64,000 bases of DNA from JBHELB01 sp041859045 (GTDB lineage Bacteria; Hydrogenedentota; Hydrogenedentia; Hydrogenedentales; SLHB01), in contig JBHELB010000057.1 in NCBI GenBank assembly GCA_041859045.1, positions 248,001-312,000 on the forward strand, read 5' to 3'. This document shows positions 42,911 to 51,887 of this stretch, one piece after another. Positions within the stretch are counted from its first letter, which is position 1, and each line of letters starts with the position of its first letter. The notes beneath the pieces are model-generated. The model was given only the letters and a program-made list of their open reading frames with translations. It did no database searches and was not told where the DNA came from. A program made the position numbers and the translations under genes.

Positions 42911-42993
42911 CCGTCGGGCTGAGCGGGAGAAGGGGACGGCGGAAGCCTTTTGAGATGCCGCGTACCCCCCGAGGCACTTGAGGGATCCGGAGC

Positions 42994-43719
42994 GTGCGAT
43001 ACGCGATCATCTCCGACCTGCATGCAAATATCGACGCCCTGAACACGGTCATTGCGCATATCGAACGGCAGGACGTGGACCAGATCGTCTGTTTGGGCGA
43101 TGTGGTCGGCTATAACGCCAATCCGAATGAGTGCGTGGCGGTGATCCGCGAGCGTGCCATTCCAACGATTTGCGGCAATCACGATGCCGTGGCGTGTAGT
43201 CTTGAAGAACCCTGGGGGTTCAACCCCATCGCACTTGCCGCCGCGATGTGGACCCGCAATTCGCTGACGCCCGACAATCTCGAGTGGCTTCGCGCCCTTC
43301 CGGATTATCTTGAGTTCGAAGATTTCCTCGCGGTACATGGCTCGCCGAACGATCGGGATTGTTATTTGTTCAGTTGGGAAGACATCTTGCCTCATCTGCA
43401 ATTTCTCCAGAAACATGAGCATACCTTGTGTTTCTTCGGGCATACGCATTGTCCCGGGATCTTTGCGGCCGATGGCATGTACGGCTTGGACGACGATCGG
43501 AAATTCAGACTGGGGAAGGGGAAAAGCTTCTTCATCAACCCGGGCTCCGTGGGGCAGCCTCGTGACGGAGACCCCAGAGCGGCATACGGCATTCTTGATA
43601 CCCGCAAGGGAGAATATGAACAGGTTCGCATTGAATATCCCGTCAAGGCGGCGGCGGATCGAGTGATTGAAAGTGGATTGCCTCACTTTCTGGCCGAACG
43701 ACTGCACCTTGGCCGCTGA
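42994..43719 (+). CDS. Calcineurin-like metallophosphoesterase
   Basis: 241 residues, starts at GTG 42994 with GGAG just upstream. All five metal-site motifs are present: DLHAN (residues 8-12), GDVVGYNANPNE, GNHDA, AVHGSP and FGHTHCP. The closest pattern is the YfcE/MJ0936-like group of small phosphodiesterases, with the GDVVGYNANPNEC phrase common in this group. It probably hydrolyses a phosphodiester or phosphomonoester; the natural substrate is unknown. It is followed 27 bases later by hisB. Confidence 0.88.
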   Translation: MRYAIISDLHANIDALNTVIAHIERQDVDQIVCLGDVVGYNANPNECVAVIRERAIPTICGNHDAVACSLEEPWGFNPIALAAAMWTRNSLTPDNLEWLRALPDYLEFEDFLAVHGSPNDRDCYLFSWEDILPHLQFLQKHEHTLCFFGHTHCPGIFAADGMYGLDDDRKFRLGKGKSFFINPGSVGQPRDGDPRAAYGILDTRKGEYEQVRIEYPVKAAADRVIESGLPHFLAERLHLGR

Positions 43720-43746
43720 AGCGAATCGATAGAGGAGGAAGTGACG

Positions 43747-44337
43747 TTGCGTAAGGCAGAGATCGCACGCGAAACGGCGGAGACGGCTATCCGCGTTGCA
43801 CTGGAGATCGATGGAACCGGCGTCGCGGAGGTGTCCACCGGAGTCGGATTCATGGACCACATGTTGACGCACCTGGCGAAGCATGGCTTGTTCAACCTCA
43901 AGGTTGAGGCTCGCGGCGATCTGCACATCGATGCCCATCACACCGTAGAGGATCTGGGGATTTGTCTTGGAAAGGCGTTTGTGCAGGCCCTTGGCGATAA
44001 AAAAGGCATCAGCCGCTTTGGGCATGCTGTGGTCCCCATGGACGAAGTGCTCGCCGAAGCCGCGGTGGACGTGAGCGGACGTCCTTACCTCGTGTTCGAT
44101 GCGGCCGTGCCCAAGGTGAAGATTGGCGATTTCGACGCTGAACTCGCGGAGGAATTCCTGCGGGCTTTTGCCATTAACGCGCGCATCACTCTTCACATCA
44201 TTTTGCGTTACGGCGGAAACGTTCACCATTGCATCGAGGCCGTTTTCAAGGCGATGGCCCGCGCCCTGGATCAAGCCACGTCCTTGGATATCCGCGTGGG
44301 CGGGGTTCCCTCGACCAAAGGTGTGTTGGAAGTCTGA
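43747..44337 (+). CDS. hisB: Imidazoleglycerol-phosphate dehydratase
   Basis: HisB catalyses the sixth step of histidine synthesis, a Mn-dependent dehydration. The 196-residue monofunctional form is complete: RKAEIARETAETAIRV, VGFMDHMLTHLAKHG, DLHIDAHHTVEDLGICLG, and the second metal half-site NARITLHIILRYGGNVHHCIEAVFKA. I place the start at TTG 43747: AGGAGG at 43733-43738 then has an 8-base spacer, and the protein begins M-R-K-A-E-I as HisB proteins do; GTG 43741 would leave only two bases. No other his gene is in the window, so it is an isolated pathway gene. Confidence 0.94.
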   Translation: MRKAEIARETAETAIRVALEIDGTGVAEVSTGVGFMDHMLTHLAKHGLFNLKVEARGDLHIDAHHTVEDLGICLGKAFVQALGDKKGISRFGHAVVPMDEVLAEAAVDVSGRPYLVFDAAVPKVKIGDFDAELAEEFLRAFAINARITLHIILRYGGNVHHCIEAVFKAMARALDQATSLDIRVGGVPSTKGVLEV

Positions 44338-44358
44338 TCTGAAGGGGAGGGCCTGATC

Positions 44359-45192
44359 ATGATGCGGCGAATTCTAGTTCCCACAGACGGCAGCGAAGCG
44401 GCCATGAACGGCGTGCGTTATGCCGCCGTGATGGCCCGTCATCACGGCGCCACCATCCGTGGACTGCATGTGGTGGATATCCGTCTGCTCGAAGGTCCCG
44501 TGCTAAATGACCTTTCCGCGGCCCTCGGCACAGCTCCCTATGCGAACTGCCAAGGCGGCATCTCCAAACTCCTCGAAGAGCGCGGCGCGGCGGCCCTTGA
44601 GGCGCTCACGCGCGTGTGCCAGGAAGAAGGCGTGCGTTGCGAAACCGTGCTCGACACGGGCCTGGTCTGGCGACGCATTCTACAAAACAGCGAACTCGCG
44701 GATCTTATCGTGCTTGGCCGAAGTGGGGAGCACGCGCAGTGGCTCGACGGCCTGCTCGGCTCCACTACGGAGGCCGTTGCTCGTCGTTCAACGCGCCCGG
44801 TGCTGGTGACGGGACGTCCCGTCCCCGGCGAAGGGAGCTTTGTCATCGCCTATGACGGCTCGGCCCACGCCAAGCGCGCATTGCAGGAGGCGGCCGACCT
44901 CAGCGTTGCGTGGGGCGTGGAGCTTGATGTGCTGGCCATAGGCGAGTCGGAGCGCGCGGAGGCCTTGCTCACGGAAGCGCGCACCTATCTCGACGGACAC
45001 GGCGTGCGCGTAAGCTACGTCGCCCGAGGCGGAGACCCCAGCGAAGCGATCGTTTTCCACGCCGAGCAGATAAACGCCGCCCTCATCGTGATGGGCGCGT
45101 TTGGGCACTCCAAGGTGCGCGAGCTTGTCGTTGGCAGCACAACCGCTTACGTACTCAATCACACCCCTTGTCCTTTGCTACTGGTCCGCTAG
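44359..45192 (+). CDS. Tandem universal stress protein (two Usp domains)
   Basis: 277 residues formed by two UspA folds. Domain 1 (1-152) begins RRILVPTDGSEAAMNGVRYAAVMA and ends with the ATP-loop LIVLGRSGEHAQWLDGLLGSTTEAVARRSTRPVLVT. Domain 2 begins SFVIAYDGSAHAKRALQEAA and ends LIVMGAFGHSKVRELVVGSTTAYVLNHTPCPLLLV, with the G-2x-G-9x-G-S/T nucleotide motif in both. ATG 44359 or 44362 follows AGGGGAGG. It probably binds ATP and acts in stress survival. It lies 21 bases after hisB in the same direction. Confidence 0.9.
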   Translation: MMRRILVPTDGSEAAMNGVRYAAVMARHHGATIRGLHVVDIRLLEGPVLNDLSAALGTAPYANCQGGISKLLEERGAAALEALTRVCQEEGVRCETVLDTGLVWRRILQNSELADLIVLGRSGEHAQWLDGLLGSTTEAVARRSTRPVLVTGRPVPGEGSFVIAYDGSAHAKRALQEAADLSVAWGVELDVLAIGESERAEALLTEARTYLDGHGVRVSYVARGGDPSEAIVFHAEQINAALIVMGAFGHSKVRELVVGSTTAYVLNHTPCPLLLVR

Positions 45193-45305
45193 TGTCTTTT
45201 CGCGATGGATACAGCCCCGTGCGTCAAGAGAGCCCAGCGAAAATGCGCTTACAGCAAGACCTATATGCATTCAGAATCAGAACGCGCTAGAAAAGAGAGA
45301 ACGCC

Positions 45306-46190
45306 ATGATCGACCCCGCTCGGGAATCCGACTCCATTCAACGAGCCATCGCGCGGCTCGGCGATTTGCCGGCCATGCCAGAAGCCGTGGCGCAGGCGTT
45401 GCGCTTGACCGAAGATCCCAACGCTGGCATGCAAGACGTACGCGCGGTGATCGAGCAGGATCCCGCGCTGACCGCGAAGATCCTCCGCATCAGCAACTCG
45501 CCGTATTACGGCATGCGCCGCACTGTCGGAACGCTTCAGCTTGCGCTGGTTATTCTGGGCATTCGCGAAGTCCGCAACATCGTGCTCGGCGTCTCCGTGT
45601 TCGACACCCTCAACGACGGACGTATCAGCGCCCAAACGATCGCCGAACTCAAGGCGCATTCAGTTATGGTCGCGGGCATGTCGCGAAAACTGACTTTTGC
45701 GCTCCGATTGTCGTTTCAGGGCGAGGACTTCATCGCCGGTTTGCTGCACGACATCGGCAAAATTCTCATGCTGACGGCGTTTCAGAGCCGCTATTTCACC
45801 TTTCTCGCCGAGACAAAAAACGATTCCGCGGCGTTATGTGAGAAAGAGATCGCCTTGTTTGGCTTTACTCACGCCGACGCGGCCGCTGCACTCGCCACAA
45901 AGTGGAATTTGCCGGAAACCCTTCATGACGCCGTGCTCTACCATCACGCCTTGGAGCAGCGCCCGCTTACAACGGCGAAAGATCCCATGCTGGCCGCCGT
46001 TGTTCGCCTCGCCAACGCAGGCGTTCGCTCCCTGGACAGCTTTGAGGCGGGCAGTCCCTCCTTGCGTGCTATCGAAGAGGCATTCGAGGTGCTTCGCGCC
46101 GCGCCCGACGCAATGGGCGATGCCGCGCTGCGAGAGGCCCTCATCGCCTTTTCCGACGAACTTACCCAGATGCCTCCGCTCGACATGTAG
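45306..46190 (+). CDS. HDOD-domain signalling protein
   Basis: 294 residues. The HDOD pattern is clear: IQRAIARLGDLPAMPEAVAQALRLTEDPN, VIEQDPALTAKILRISNSPYYGMRRTVGTLQLALVILGIREVRNIVLGV, FIAGLLHDIGKILM and LPETLHDAVLYHH. The HD residues in GLLHDIGK are kept in this copy, which is not always so in HDOD proteins, so hydrolase activity cannot be excluded. HDOD proteins act in chemotaxis, stress and second-messenger signalling. No attached domain is present. The gene for a small acidic protein follows 79 bases downstream. Confidence 0.88.
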   Translation: MIDPARESDSIQRAIARLGDLPAMPEAVAQALRLTEDPNAGMQDVRAVIEQDPALTAKILRISNSPYYGMRRTVGTLQLALVILGIREVRNIVLGVSVFDTLNDGRISAQTIAELKAHSVMVAGMSRKLTFALRLSFQGEDFIAGLLHDIGKILMLTAFQSRYFTFLAETKNDSAALCEKEIALFGFTHADAAAALATKWNLPETLHDAVLYHHALEQRPLTTAKDPMLAAVVRLANAGVRSLDSFEAGSPSLRAIEEAFEVLRAAPDAMGDAALREALIAFSDELTQMPPLDM

Positions 46191-46269
46191 CGTGGGCTTG
46201 ATCGGCGCGCCGTTATCCTTCAGAATACGGCCTTCCAACAATCGGTACGTTTAGCGCCGGAGTATACCC

Positions 46270-46530
46270 ATGGCCAAGAAAGAACGAATTGTCATCCGAA
46301 AAGACGAGGATCTGGAGTCAATCGACACCGAGCTGGATGCGGCCCTCTCCAATCTAGACGTAGTGGTGCAGAAAGTCGGCGGCCTGCTCGATGCGATGGA
46401 GAGCGAAAACCTTCAGGTGGGACAGGGGAGCGAGATGGACGAGGACGGCGAAATTGTCGTTCAGGCCAGTGCTGCGCCAACCGCAACGGAGGCCGGGGGA
46501 GAGCCCGCGCCAACCGGTGCTCAAGACTGA
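46270..46530 (+). CDS. Small acidic coiled-coil protein of unknown function
   Basis: 86 residues, ATG 46270 with GGAG about eight bases upstream. Residues 10-47 (KDEDLESIDTELDAALSNLDVVVQKVGGLLDAMES) show a heptad pattern that should form a helical coil. The rest is a disordered Glu/Ala/Thr/Pro tail with net negative charge. No family is recognised. It follows the HDOD gene in the same direction, suggesting an accessory or partner of it; this is inferred from position only. Confidence 0.6.
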   Translation: MAKKERIVIRKDEDLESIDTELDAALSNLDVVVQKVGGLLDAMESENLQVGQGSEMDEDGEIVVQASAAPTATEAGGEPAPTGAQD

Positions 46531-46602
46531 GAGATGTTTCAGTGTGCTTGAAAAATATTCAGTGCATAATTTGTTGTAAATAAATAAGTTATGCGACAAC
46601 TC

Positions 46603-46632
46603 TTGCCGCGATCACCTAAAATCCGCTATAAT
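46603..46632 (+). promoter_or_regulatory. Sigma70 promoter of the 918-residue gene
   Basis: TTGCCG (46603-46608), 18 bases, then a consensus TATAAT (46627-46632). The expected start near 46639 leaves a leader of only about 20 bases, mostly the ribosome site. Confidence 0.6.
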
Positions 46633-46660
46633 ATAATTTGCTCCACAGGAGGGAGCAGAG

Positions 46661-49417
46661 GTGAACAAGCGTATAGCGGAGCTCTATCCTCAGGCTGATT
46701 TCACCGTCCTGCCGGGGTTTCGCGCCCCAGCCTACGCCTCAGTGGGCCGGAAACTCGCGATTGTGGGGAATGGATTCCTCGAGGTCCGCCTCGAGCTTGA
46801 TCGAGAGCATCGCGATCACATTGTTGTCCTCAACAAACTGACCGGCGAGCCCATTCACCTGGAATTCACCCCTATTGACATCTGGCTCGGCGCGGATGCG
46901 CCGGGAAAAGTGAGCCGAAACCTCAACAGTCCACTTCGCCTGGAGGCCCACAGCACGGGGGGCACGGCAACGCTGACCGCCCAACTCCAATTCGGCCTGT
47001 TCGAGGTTGAGCTCACGTACCTGATTCAACGCGGTCAACATTTTGTCCAGAAAAACATGACGGTTCACAGCATCCAGCGGCCCGTCTATCTCCAGCGCGT
47101 TTCCCTGTTTCGCCAGACAGTCGTTCCAGCCCTTTCCGTCGTTCCACACGACGGGGGACAGTACTGTCCGTTGGTCTTTGTGCGTTCGGAAAAGGGCAGC
47201 CTGTTCTTTGCGGTCGATTATCCCGGTTATTTCGTGCATGTGGACGGCCGCTCGTTTCACTTCGATTACTATCCCGGCGTTCGACTCGAGCCTGGGCGCA
47301 GCTTCCGCTTGCTCAGTTCCCTGGTCGGTATTTGCGAGCGGACGGGACGCACGCGGCTCAATCCCTACCACGAAACGGCGGCCGAACTGGATATCGCCGA
47401 GCAGCAGGCTTTTCGCGAGTGCCTGCTGTTCGGTCAATACAACCGCGAGCGGCCCCGGGTGGAAGTGAAAGGGCCAGAGCCCGGGATTTTGGGCCCCAGC
47501 GACCTCGAGCTGCTTGATCAGTGTACGTGGTTTGGGGCGCGCGATGTGTTGCTGCCCCGCATTATCGCGGCGCTGGATGCCCATCCCATGGCCGAAACCG
47601 TTGCCGATCGAATCCGAAGCGAAGGCATCAGTGCTGGGCTCGTGATCGCCCGCGATTCCGGTCAAGGAACGCTACGTTCGGGAGAACGCAGGACGCGCGC
47701 CGGATTGTCTCAGTCTGTCGATACCTGTGTCGCGATGGAGGAACTCGACCAGCGCCTTGTTGAGCGCTACGTGGCGCTCATGGAGAGCCACGGCCTGCGC
47801 CGGGCAGAACTTACGGGGCCGCCCGTGGCCATGCGGAGTAGTCCTGACGATGACGAGGCCGACCGTATGGCGTCCCTCCAACAAGCGATTCAGGGGGTGG
47901 TCGAGGCCGTTGCCACGTTGCGCGAGTACAGCGGCCACGTCGGGTGCTTTGGGCCGTACGCGTTTTTCGGATCCGGTATGGCCCGTCTATGCGACAGCAT
48001 CTCGCTCACCGCGACAGACCACCCTCTGGCCCTGCCCGATCTCCATATCGGCCGTCTTTTCGCGGATATGCAGCGGCTCTATTTCCGCCGCTCGTTCAGT
48101 TACCTGTTGCCGCGCACAAGCATCACGCTGGCGGTTGGGCCGGATCCCTCGGCATGTCCCGACGCTCCCTATCCCGGCACGGCGCACTACCCCTGGTATG
48201 TCTATTTTGATCGCGAAGGCTGGCGTTACTCCCTCATTTCCGCTCTTGCCACGGGGCTCCAGTACCGTTTCAATGCCGTACCTCAGGATATTAGCCCTGA
48301 GGATCGCGCTTTCGCGAACAAATGGCTGATCTGGGCGCGGGAGCGCTTAGCCGATCTCAAACACGTCCAAGAGATATTCTCTGAACCGGGCCTGCGCCAA
48401 GTGGACGGATACAGTTACACCACCGGACGCGCCAGCATTGTTTTCTTGTTCAATACCGGTTATGCGCCCGCCGATGTTACCCTCAATCTCCGCCTGCAAC
48501 ACGACAGCGACTATGTGGTTCGCGAACTCTATCCGCGCGAGATGAATTACCTGGGCCCGAACCAAGGGCTCTTCCGCCGCGACAGTGCATTGACGCTCAC
48601 GTTGCAGCCGAAGGAGGCCCGTATTGTCGAGGCCGTGCGACGTTCCCCCGCCTCGGCGCGCCGCCGCCGTCCGGAGATCTTCGGCGCACCTGCGGCTGAA
48701 ACCAGGGAAAGCGTTTCGGCGGTCGGCAGACCGGGCGAATCGGTGCGTATCGGGATTCGAGTCGGAAGCCGGTTTTCCGAACGCGAGGTGAAGTTTCCGG
48801 GAAAGACCGTTGAGCCGTTTGTTCAGGATTGGCGCGGTCTCGAATGTCTCTATGAGTCCGGTGTTCGGACCTTGCCGAAGGGATTCATCGAGGGCGAGCG
48901 CGTGACGCCCAGTGCGGCCTTATCTCGCAACGTCTGGCTGTGCGGACACCTCTCCGTTCCCGCGGAGTTGAAGGCGCACATCGATGCGACTCCCTTTGTT
49001 TTGCAGCGGCCTTGTTGGACCTACGCCCGTCGGCTGTTCTGTGTCATCCGCTACGAACCAGAGTCGGCCTTTGATCCCATCCGCACCCCGCGCAATGATG
49101 CTTGCGCGCAGAACAGCTATACCGGTCCATCCACTATCCGCTGCGGATTCGACCTTGGCCCGCTGAATCTAGGGTTTCATGCCTGGATCAACGGCGAGGA
49201 ATGCACGGTCTATCCCGCATTGGCCGCCTGGGATGGCTACTGGCCCAATCCCCACCCGGTGGTCGCTTATTTCTTCGAGGCAGGGAGCCGTCTCCACGCC
49301 GGATCCAAAAATACCGTGGTCCTCTATTCTGCGCACTTCCATCCGGCCGCGTTCCAGGGTATCTTTATCGAGCATATGCCCGACATGCTCGTGGAAAGTC
49401 CCCTGGAGAACACGTGA
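46661..49417 (+). CDS. Unassigned 918-residue protein with glycosidase-like architecture
   Basis: It starts at GTG 46661 after AGGAGGGAG. The first about 250 residues are beta-rich, built like the N-terminal supersandwich of GH36-type enzymes (LAIVGNGFLEVRLELD, QFGLFEVELTYLIQRGQHFVQKNMTVH). The middle (about 290-600) looks like a barrel, with GHVGCFGPYAFFGSGMARLCDSISLT and YPWYVYFDREGWRYSLISALATGLQYRF. A C-terminal beta part follows (YSYTTGRASIVFLFNTGYAPADVTLNLRLQHDSDYVVRELYP) and a last domain of about 180 residues with WRGLECLYESGVRTLPKGF. No signal peptide is seen, so it may act in the cytoplasm. I do not recognise the exact family. Its stop overlaps a GT4 gene as GTGA. Confidence 0.65.
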   Translation: MNKRIAELYPQADFTVLPGFRAPAYASVGRKLAIVGNGFLEVRLELDREHRDHIVVLNKLTGEPIHLEFTPIDIWLGADAPGKVSRNLNSPLRLEAHSTGGTATLTAQLQFGLFEVELTYLIQRGQHFVQKNMTVHSIQRPVYLQRVSLFRQTVVPALSVVPHDGGQYCPLVFVRSEKGSLFFAVDYPGYFVHVDGRSFHFDYYPGVRLEPGRSFRLLSSLVGICERTGRTRLNPYHETAAELDIAEQQAFRECLLFGQYNRERPRVEVKGPEPGILGPSDLELLDQCTWFGARDVLLPRIIAALDAHPMAETVADRIRSEGISAGLVIARDSGQGTLRSGERRTRAGLSQSVDTCVAMEELDQRLVERYVALMESHGLRRAELTGPPVAMRSSPDDDEADRMASLQQAIQGVVEAVATLREYSGHVGCFGPYAFFGSGMARLCDSISLTATDHPLALPDLHIGRLFADMQRLYFRRSFSYLLPRTSITLAVGPDPSACPDAPYPGTAHYPWYVYFDREGWRYSLISALATGLQYRFNAVPQDISPEDRAFANKWLIWARERLADLKHVQEIFSEPGLRQVDGYSYTTGRASIVFLFNTGYAPADVTLNLRLQHDSDYVVRELYPREMNYLGPNQGLFRRDSALTLTLQPKEARIVEAVRRSPASARRRRPEIFGAPAAETRESVSAVGRPGESVRIGIRVGSRFSEREVKFPGKTVEPFVQDWRGLECLYESGVRTLPKGFIEGERVTPSAALSRNVWLCGHLSVPAELKAHIDATPFVLQRPCWTYARRLFCVIRYEPESAFDPIRTPRNDACAQNSYTGPSTIRCGFDLGPLNLGFHAWINGEECTVYPALAAWDGYWPNPHPVVAYFFEAGSRLHAGSKNTVVLYSAHFHPAAFQGIFIEHMPDMLVESPLENT

Positions 49418-50568
49418 ACCAAGGTCCTCTAAGAATTCTACTCACCGACCCGCATTCGCAGGGCGGCGGACAGGTGCGCTACGTCGCGAACCTTGCCGCG
49501 GCGCTACGGGCGATGGGGCACGACATTATCGTCGGCTGTCGTCCGGGCAGCGTCCTAATCGAACATGCCCACGCCGCGGGCGCGCGCCCTCAGGCCTCCT
49601 TCCATTTTGCGAGAGGACTGCGTCTGCGCGCGTGGGGAAGCGATATCCGCGCTGCACGCAATTTCATCGCCTCCGAACGCCCCGACATCATTCACGTCAG
49701 CGGCTCGCAGGACCATTGGGCCTTTGCTTTCGCCAATCGCTTACTCGGTCGCCCATCGGCCTTGGTTCGCACGCGCCACAATACCTATCCCGTCAGCGCG
49801 AACCCGGCCAATCGCCTTCTCAATCGCACGTGGACCGACTACCAGATTGTCGTGTGCGACAGCGTCCGCTGCGATCTTGCGCGGAACTCGGCCTTTGACC
49901 CCGCCCGGATGTGCAGTATCCATAACGGCGTGGATATCTCACGCTTTCACCAAGAGCCTCAAAAACGGCAGCGCCTTCGCAACGAGTTTGGCTTTGATGA
50001 CAGCCACATCGTGGTGGGCATTGCGGCCCGTTTGGTGGAGGCAAAGGGACACGTGTTCCTTTTCGAGGCGATGGCGCGTCTCAAAGACCGTCTGCCGCAG
50101 CTCCGCGCGCTCGTCTTGGGGCAAGGGAATCTTGAAGAATCATTGAAAAGCCTGGTGTGCGAGCGCGGTTTGACGGAGCGCGTCGTGTTCGCCGGGTTCC
50201 GCGACGACATGGCCGACTGTGTTCAGGCGTTTGACATCGGGGTCCAGCCGTCCATAGATTGCGATACCTCATCGTTCGCCCTCAAGGAACAGATGGCTGC
50301 GGGCAAACCCGTGATCGCGTCGGACTATGGCGGACTCACGGAGATCGTCACGGACGGCGTCGAAGGTCTGGTTGTTCCTGCAGGCAGTATCGAGCCCTTG
50401 GCGACGGCTCTTGAGCGTCTTGCCGCAGACCCGGACCTGCGCATGGCGATGGGAGAACGCGGCCGTCGCCGCGTCGAGAAAGAATTCAGCCTTGAGGTCT
50501 TCGCCACGCGCACGGTCGAAGCCTATCGGAAAGCGATGGAGTTGCACGGTGAACGTTCTGCACATTGA
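49414..50568 (+). CDS. GT4 family glycosyltransferase
   Basis: 384 residues from GTG 49414, which overlaps the previous stop as GTGA; a longer frame would run back through the 918-residue gene. N-terminal domain: LRILLTDPHSQGGGQVRYVANLAAALRAMGHDIIV with the GGGQVRY loop. Donor domain: CSIHNGVDISRF, VGIAARLVEAKGHVFLFEAM, LGQGNLEESLKSLV and QPSIDCDTSSFALKEQMAAGKPVIA, where the E-x7-E site is changed (Asp/Ser-rich, Glu kept in LKEQMA). It is tightly coupled to the glycosidase-like gene before it and to the next GT4, so a glycan-building or remodelling unit is likely. Confidence 0.82.
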   Translation: MNQGPLRILLTDPHSQGGGQVRYVANLAAALRAMGHDIIVGCRPGSVLIEHAHAAGARPQASFHFARGLRLRAWGSDIRAARNFIASERPDIIHVSGSQDHWAFAFANRLLGRPSALVRTRHNTYPVSANPANRLLNRTWTDYQIVVCDSVRCDLARNSAFDPARMCSIHNGVDISRFHQEPQKRQRLRNEFGFDDSHIVVGIAARLVEAKGHVFLFEAMARLKDRLPQLRALVLGQGNLEESLKSLVCERGLTERVVFAGFRDDMADCVQAFDIGVQPSIDCDTSSFALKEQMAAGKPVIASDYGGLTEIVTDGVEGLVVPAGSIEPLATALERLAADPDLRMAMGERGRRRVEKEFSLEVFATRTVEAYRKAMELHGERSAH

Positions 50569-51637
50569 TGAACAACGCGGATGGCGTGGGGGGGAGTTGC
50601 AGGCCAGTTGGTTGATTCGCGCGCTGCTTGAGCGCGGCGATCGCGTTGTGCTCGCGGGGCGACCCAACTGCCCGTTTCTGAAGATGGACTACGGCAAAGG
50701 CGACCTGCACCGCGTGGAGGCGCCGTTTCTTACCGAGATAGACCCCGTCACCATTCTGCGCCTTGCCCGAGCCGTCAAGCACTACAAGATCGATTTGCTC
50801 CATGCCCAGACGAGCCATGCCCACCTGACCGCTTGTCTTGTCCGGCGCGTCGCAGGGCGCGGCAAGGTCATTGTCCATCGCCGTGTCAGCTTTGCCCCGC
50901 GCCCGCACCCGTTTAATCGCTGGAAATATTCGATGCCCGATACTTACGTTGCCGTCTCGCGGAAGGTCGCCGACGTTCTTGTCGAATACGGCATACCCGA
51001 ATCCAAAGTGCGGCTCGTGCATAGCGCCGTTGACCTCGCCCGAATGGACGTCGCGCCGATTTCTCGCGCCGAACTCGGCGTGCCCGAAGGTGTGCCGCTG
51101 CTCGGCAGCGCCGGGGCGCTCGTCGGACACAAGGACCACGCCACCCTGCTCGACGCGATGCCCACGGTGTTGCAGCGATTTCCCCAGGCACGGCTTCTCA
51201 TCGCGGGGGAGGGCGAGTTGCGCTCGGCGCTCACTGCGCAGATCGCCCGTTTGCGTCTTGGAGACGCGGTTACCCTGCTGGGCCGGCGTGAAGACGCGCC
51301 GCGGATCATCAAGACGCTCGACGTCTATATCTCCAGTAGTTGGTCAGAGGGACTCGGCACGTCCGTTCTCGAGGCCCTAGCCGCGGAAGTACCCGTCGTT
51401 GCCACCGATGCCGGGGGCGTGTTTGAGATGGTCATCGACGGGCGCACCGGTCGTTTCGTGCCTCAACGTGACCCTGCGGCTCTCGCCGAAGCCATCGTTC
51501 AGTCGCTCGAAGATCGCCCCAAATCCCTCGAAATGGCCCGAAACGGCCGCGCCCACGTGCTGGAACACTTCACTGTCCAACGCATGGTTGAAGGAAATCT
51601 CCGCGTCTACGACGAACTCACGCGGCCCGCCGACTAG
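50549..51637 (+). CDS. GT4 family glycosyltransferase
   Basis: 362 residues from GTG 50549 (GGAG seven bases upstream), overlapping the previous gene by 20 bases. NVLHIDEQRGWRGGELQASWLIRALLERGDRVVLAG opens the acceptor half (the RGGE-Q loop is typical). IDLLHAQTSHAHLTACLV and KVRLVHSAVDLARM follow. The donor half has GSAGALVGHKDHATLLDAM, LLIAGEGELRSALTAQI and the E-x7-E-like site SSSWSEGLGTSVLEALAAEVPVVATDAGG. Likely transfers a sugar in the same pathway as the upstream GT4. Confidence 0.84.
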   Translation: MNVLHIDEQRGWRGGELQASWLIRALLERGDRVVLAGRPNCPFLKMDYGKGDLHRVEAPFLTEIDPVTILRLARAVKHYKIDLLHAQTSHAHLTACLVRRVAGRGKVIVHRRVSFAPRPHPFNRWKYSMPDTYVAVSRKVADVLVEYGIPESKVRLVHSAVDLARMDVAPISRAELGVPEGVPLLGSAGALVGHKDHATLLDAMPTVLQRFPQARLLIAGEGELRSALTAQIARLRLGDAVTLLGRREDAPRIIKTLDVYISSSWSEGLGTSVLEALAAEVPVVATDAGGVFEMVIDGRTGRFVPQRDPAALAEAIVQSLEDRPKSLEMARNGRAHVLEHFTVQRMVEGNLRVYDELTRPAD

Positions 51638-51813
51638 AGTCGTCCCCGATTCTGATTAAAAATCCCGTTTATGGGATCTCGTCGTGCTCTTTTCGGATAA
51701 ATGAGTGTAGAACAAGTGAACTCACCAACGGGGTAAACAAGACGATACGGTAGGGCGGGATTTCAGCAAAGCGGCGGGAACTTCAGTGTTTTGTGCAGGA
51801 GTGGAACGAAAGT

Positions 51814-51844
51814 TTGAAGCCCTCCACACGTGCTGGGGTATACT
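51814..51844 (+). promoter_or_regulatory. Candidate promoter of hsp20-lon
   Basis: TTGAAG (51814-51819), 19 bases, TATACT (51839-51844), some 43 bases before the hsp20 ATG. The spacer is longer than ideal, and I see no CIRCE element (the TTAGCACTC-N9-GAGTGCTAA pattern). Confidence 0.35.
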
Positions 51845-51887
51845 TGAGGCGTAAGGTTCGCATACGCGGGCGAATGGTCGGAGCAAG

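Noticed and set aside
42790..42981. 63-codon open frame on the + strand
   Set aside because: It runs across the promoter with the inverted repeat, has no ribosome site and no recognisable content.
51662..51677. ATCCC/GGGAT hairpin after the last GT4 as a terminator
   Set aside because: Only five base pairs and no T-run; too weak to list as a terminator.
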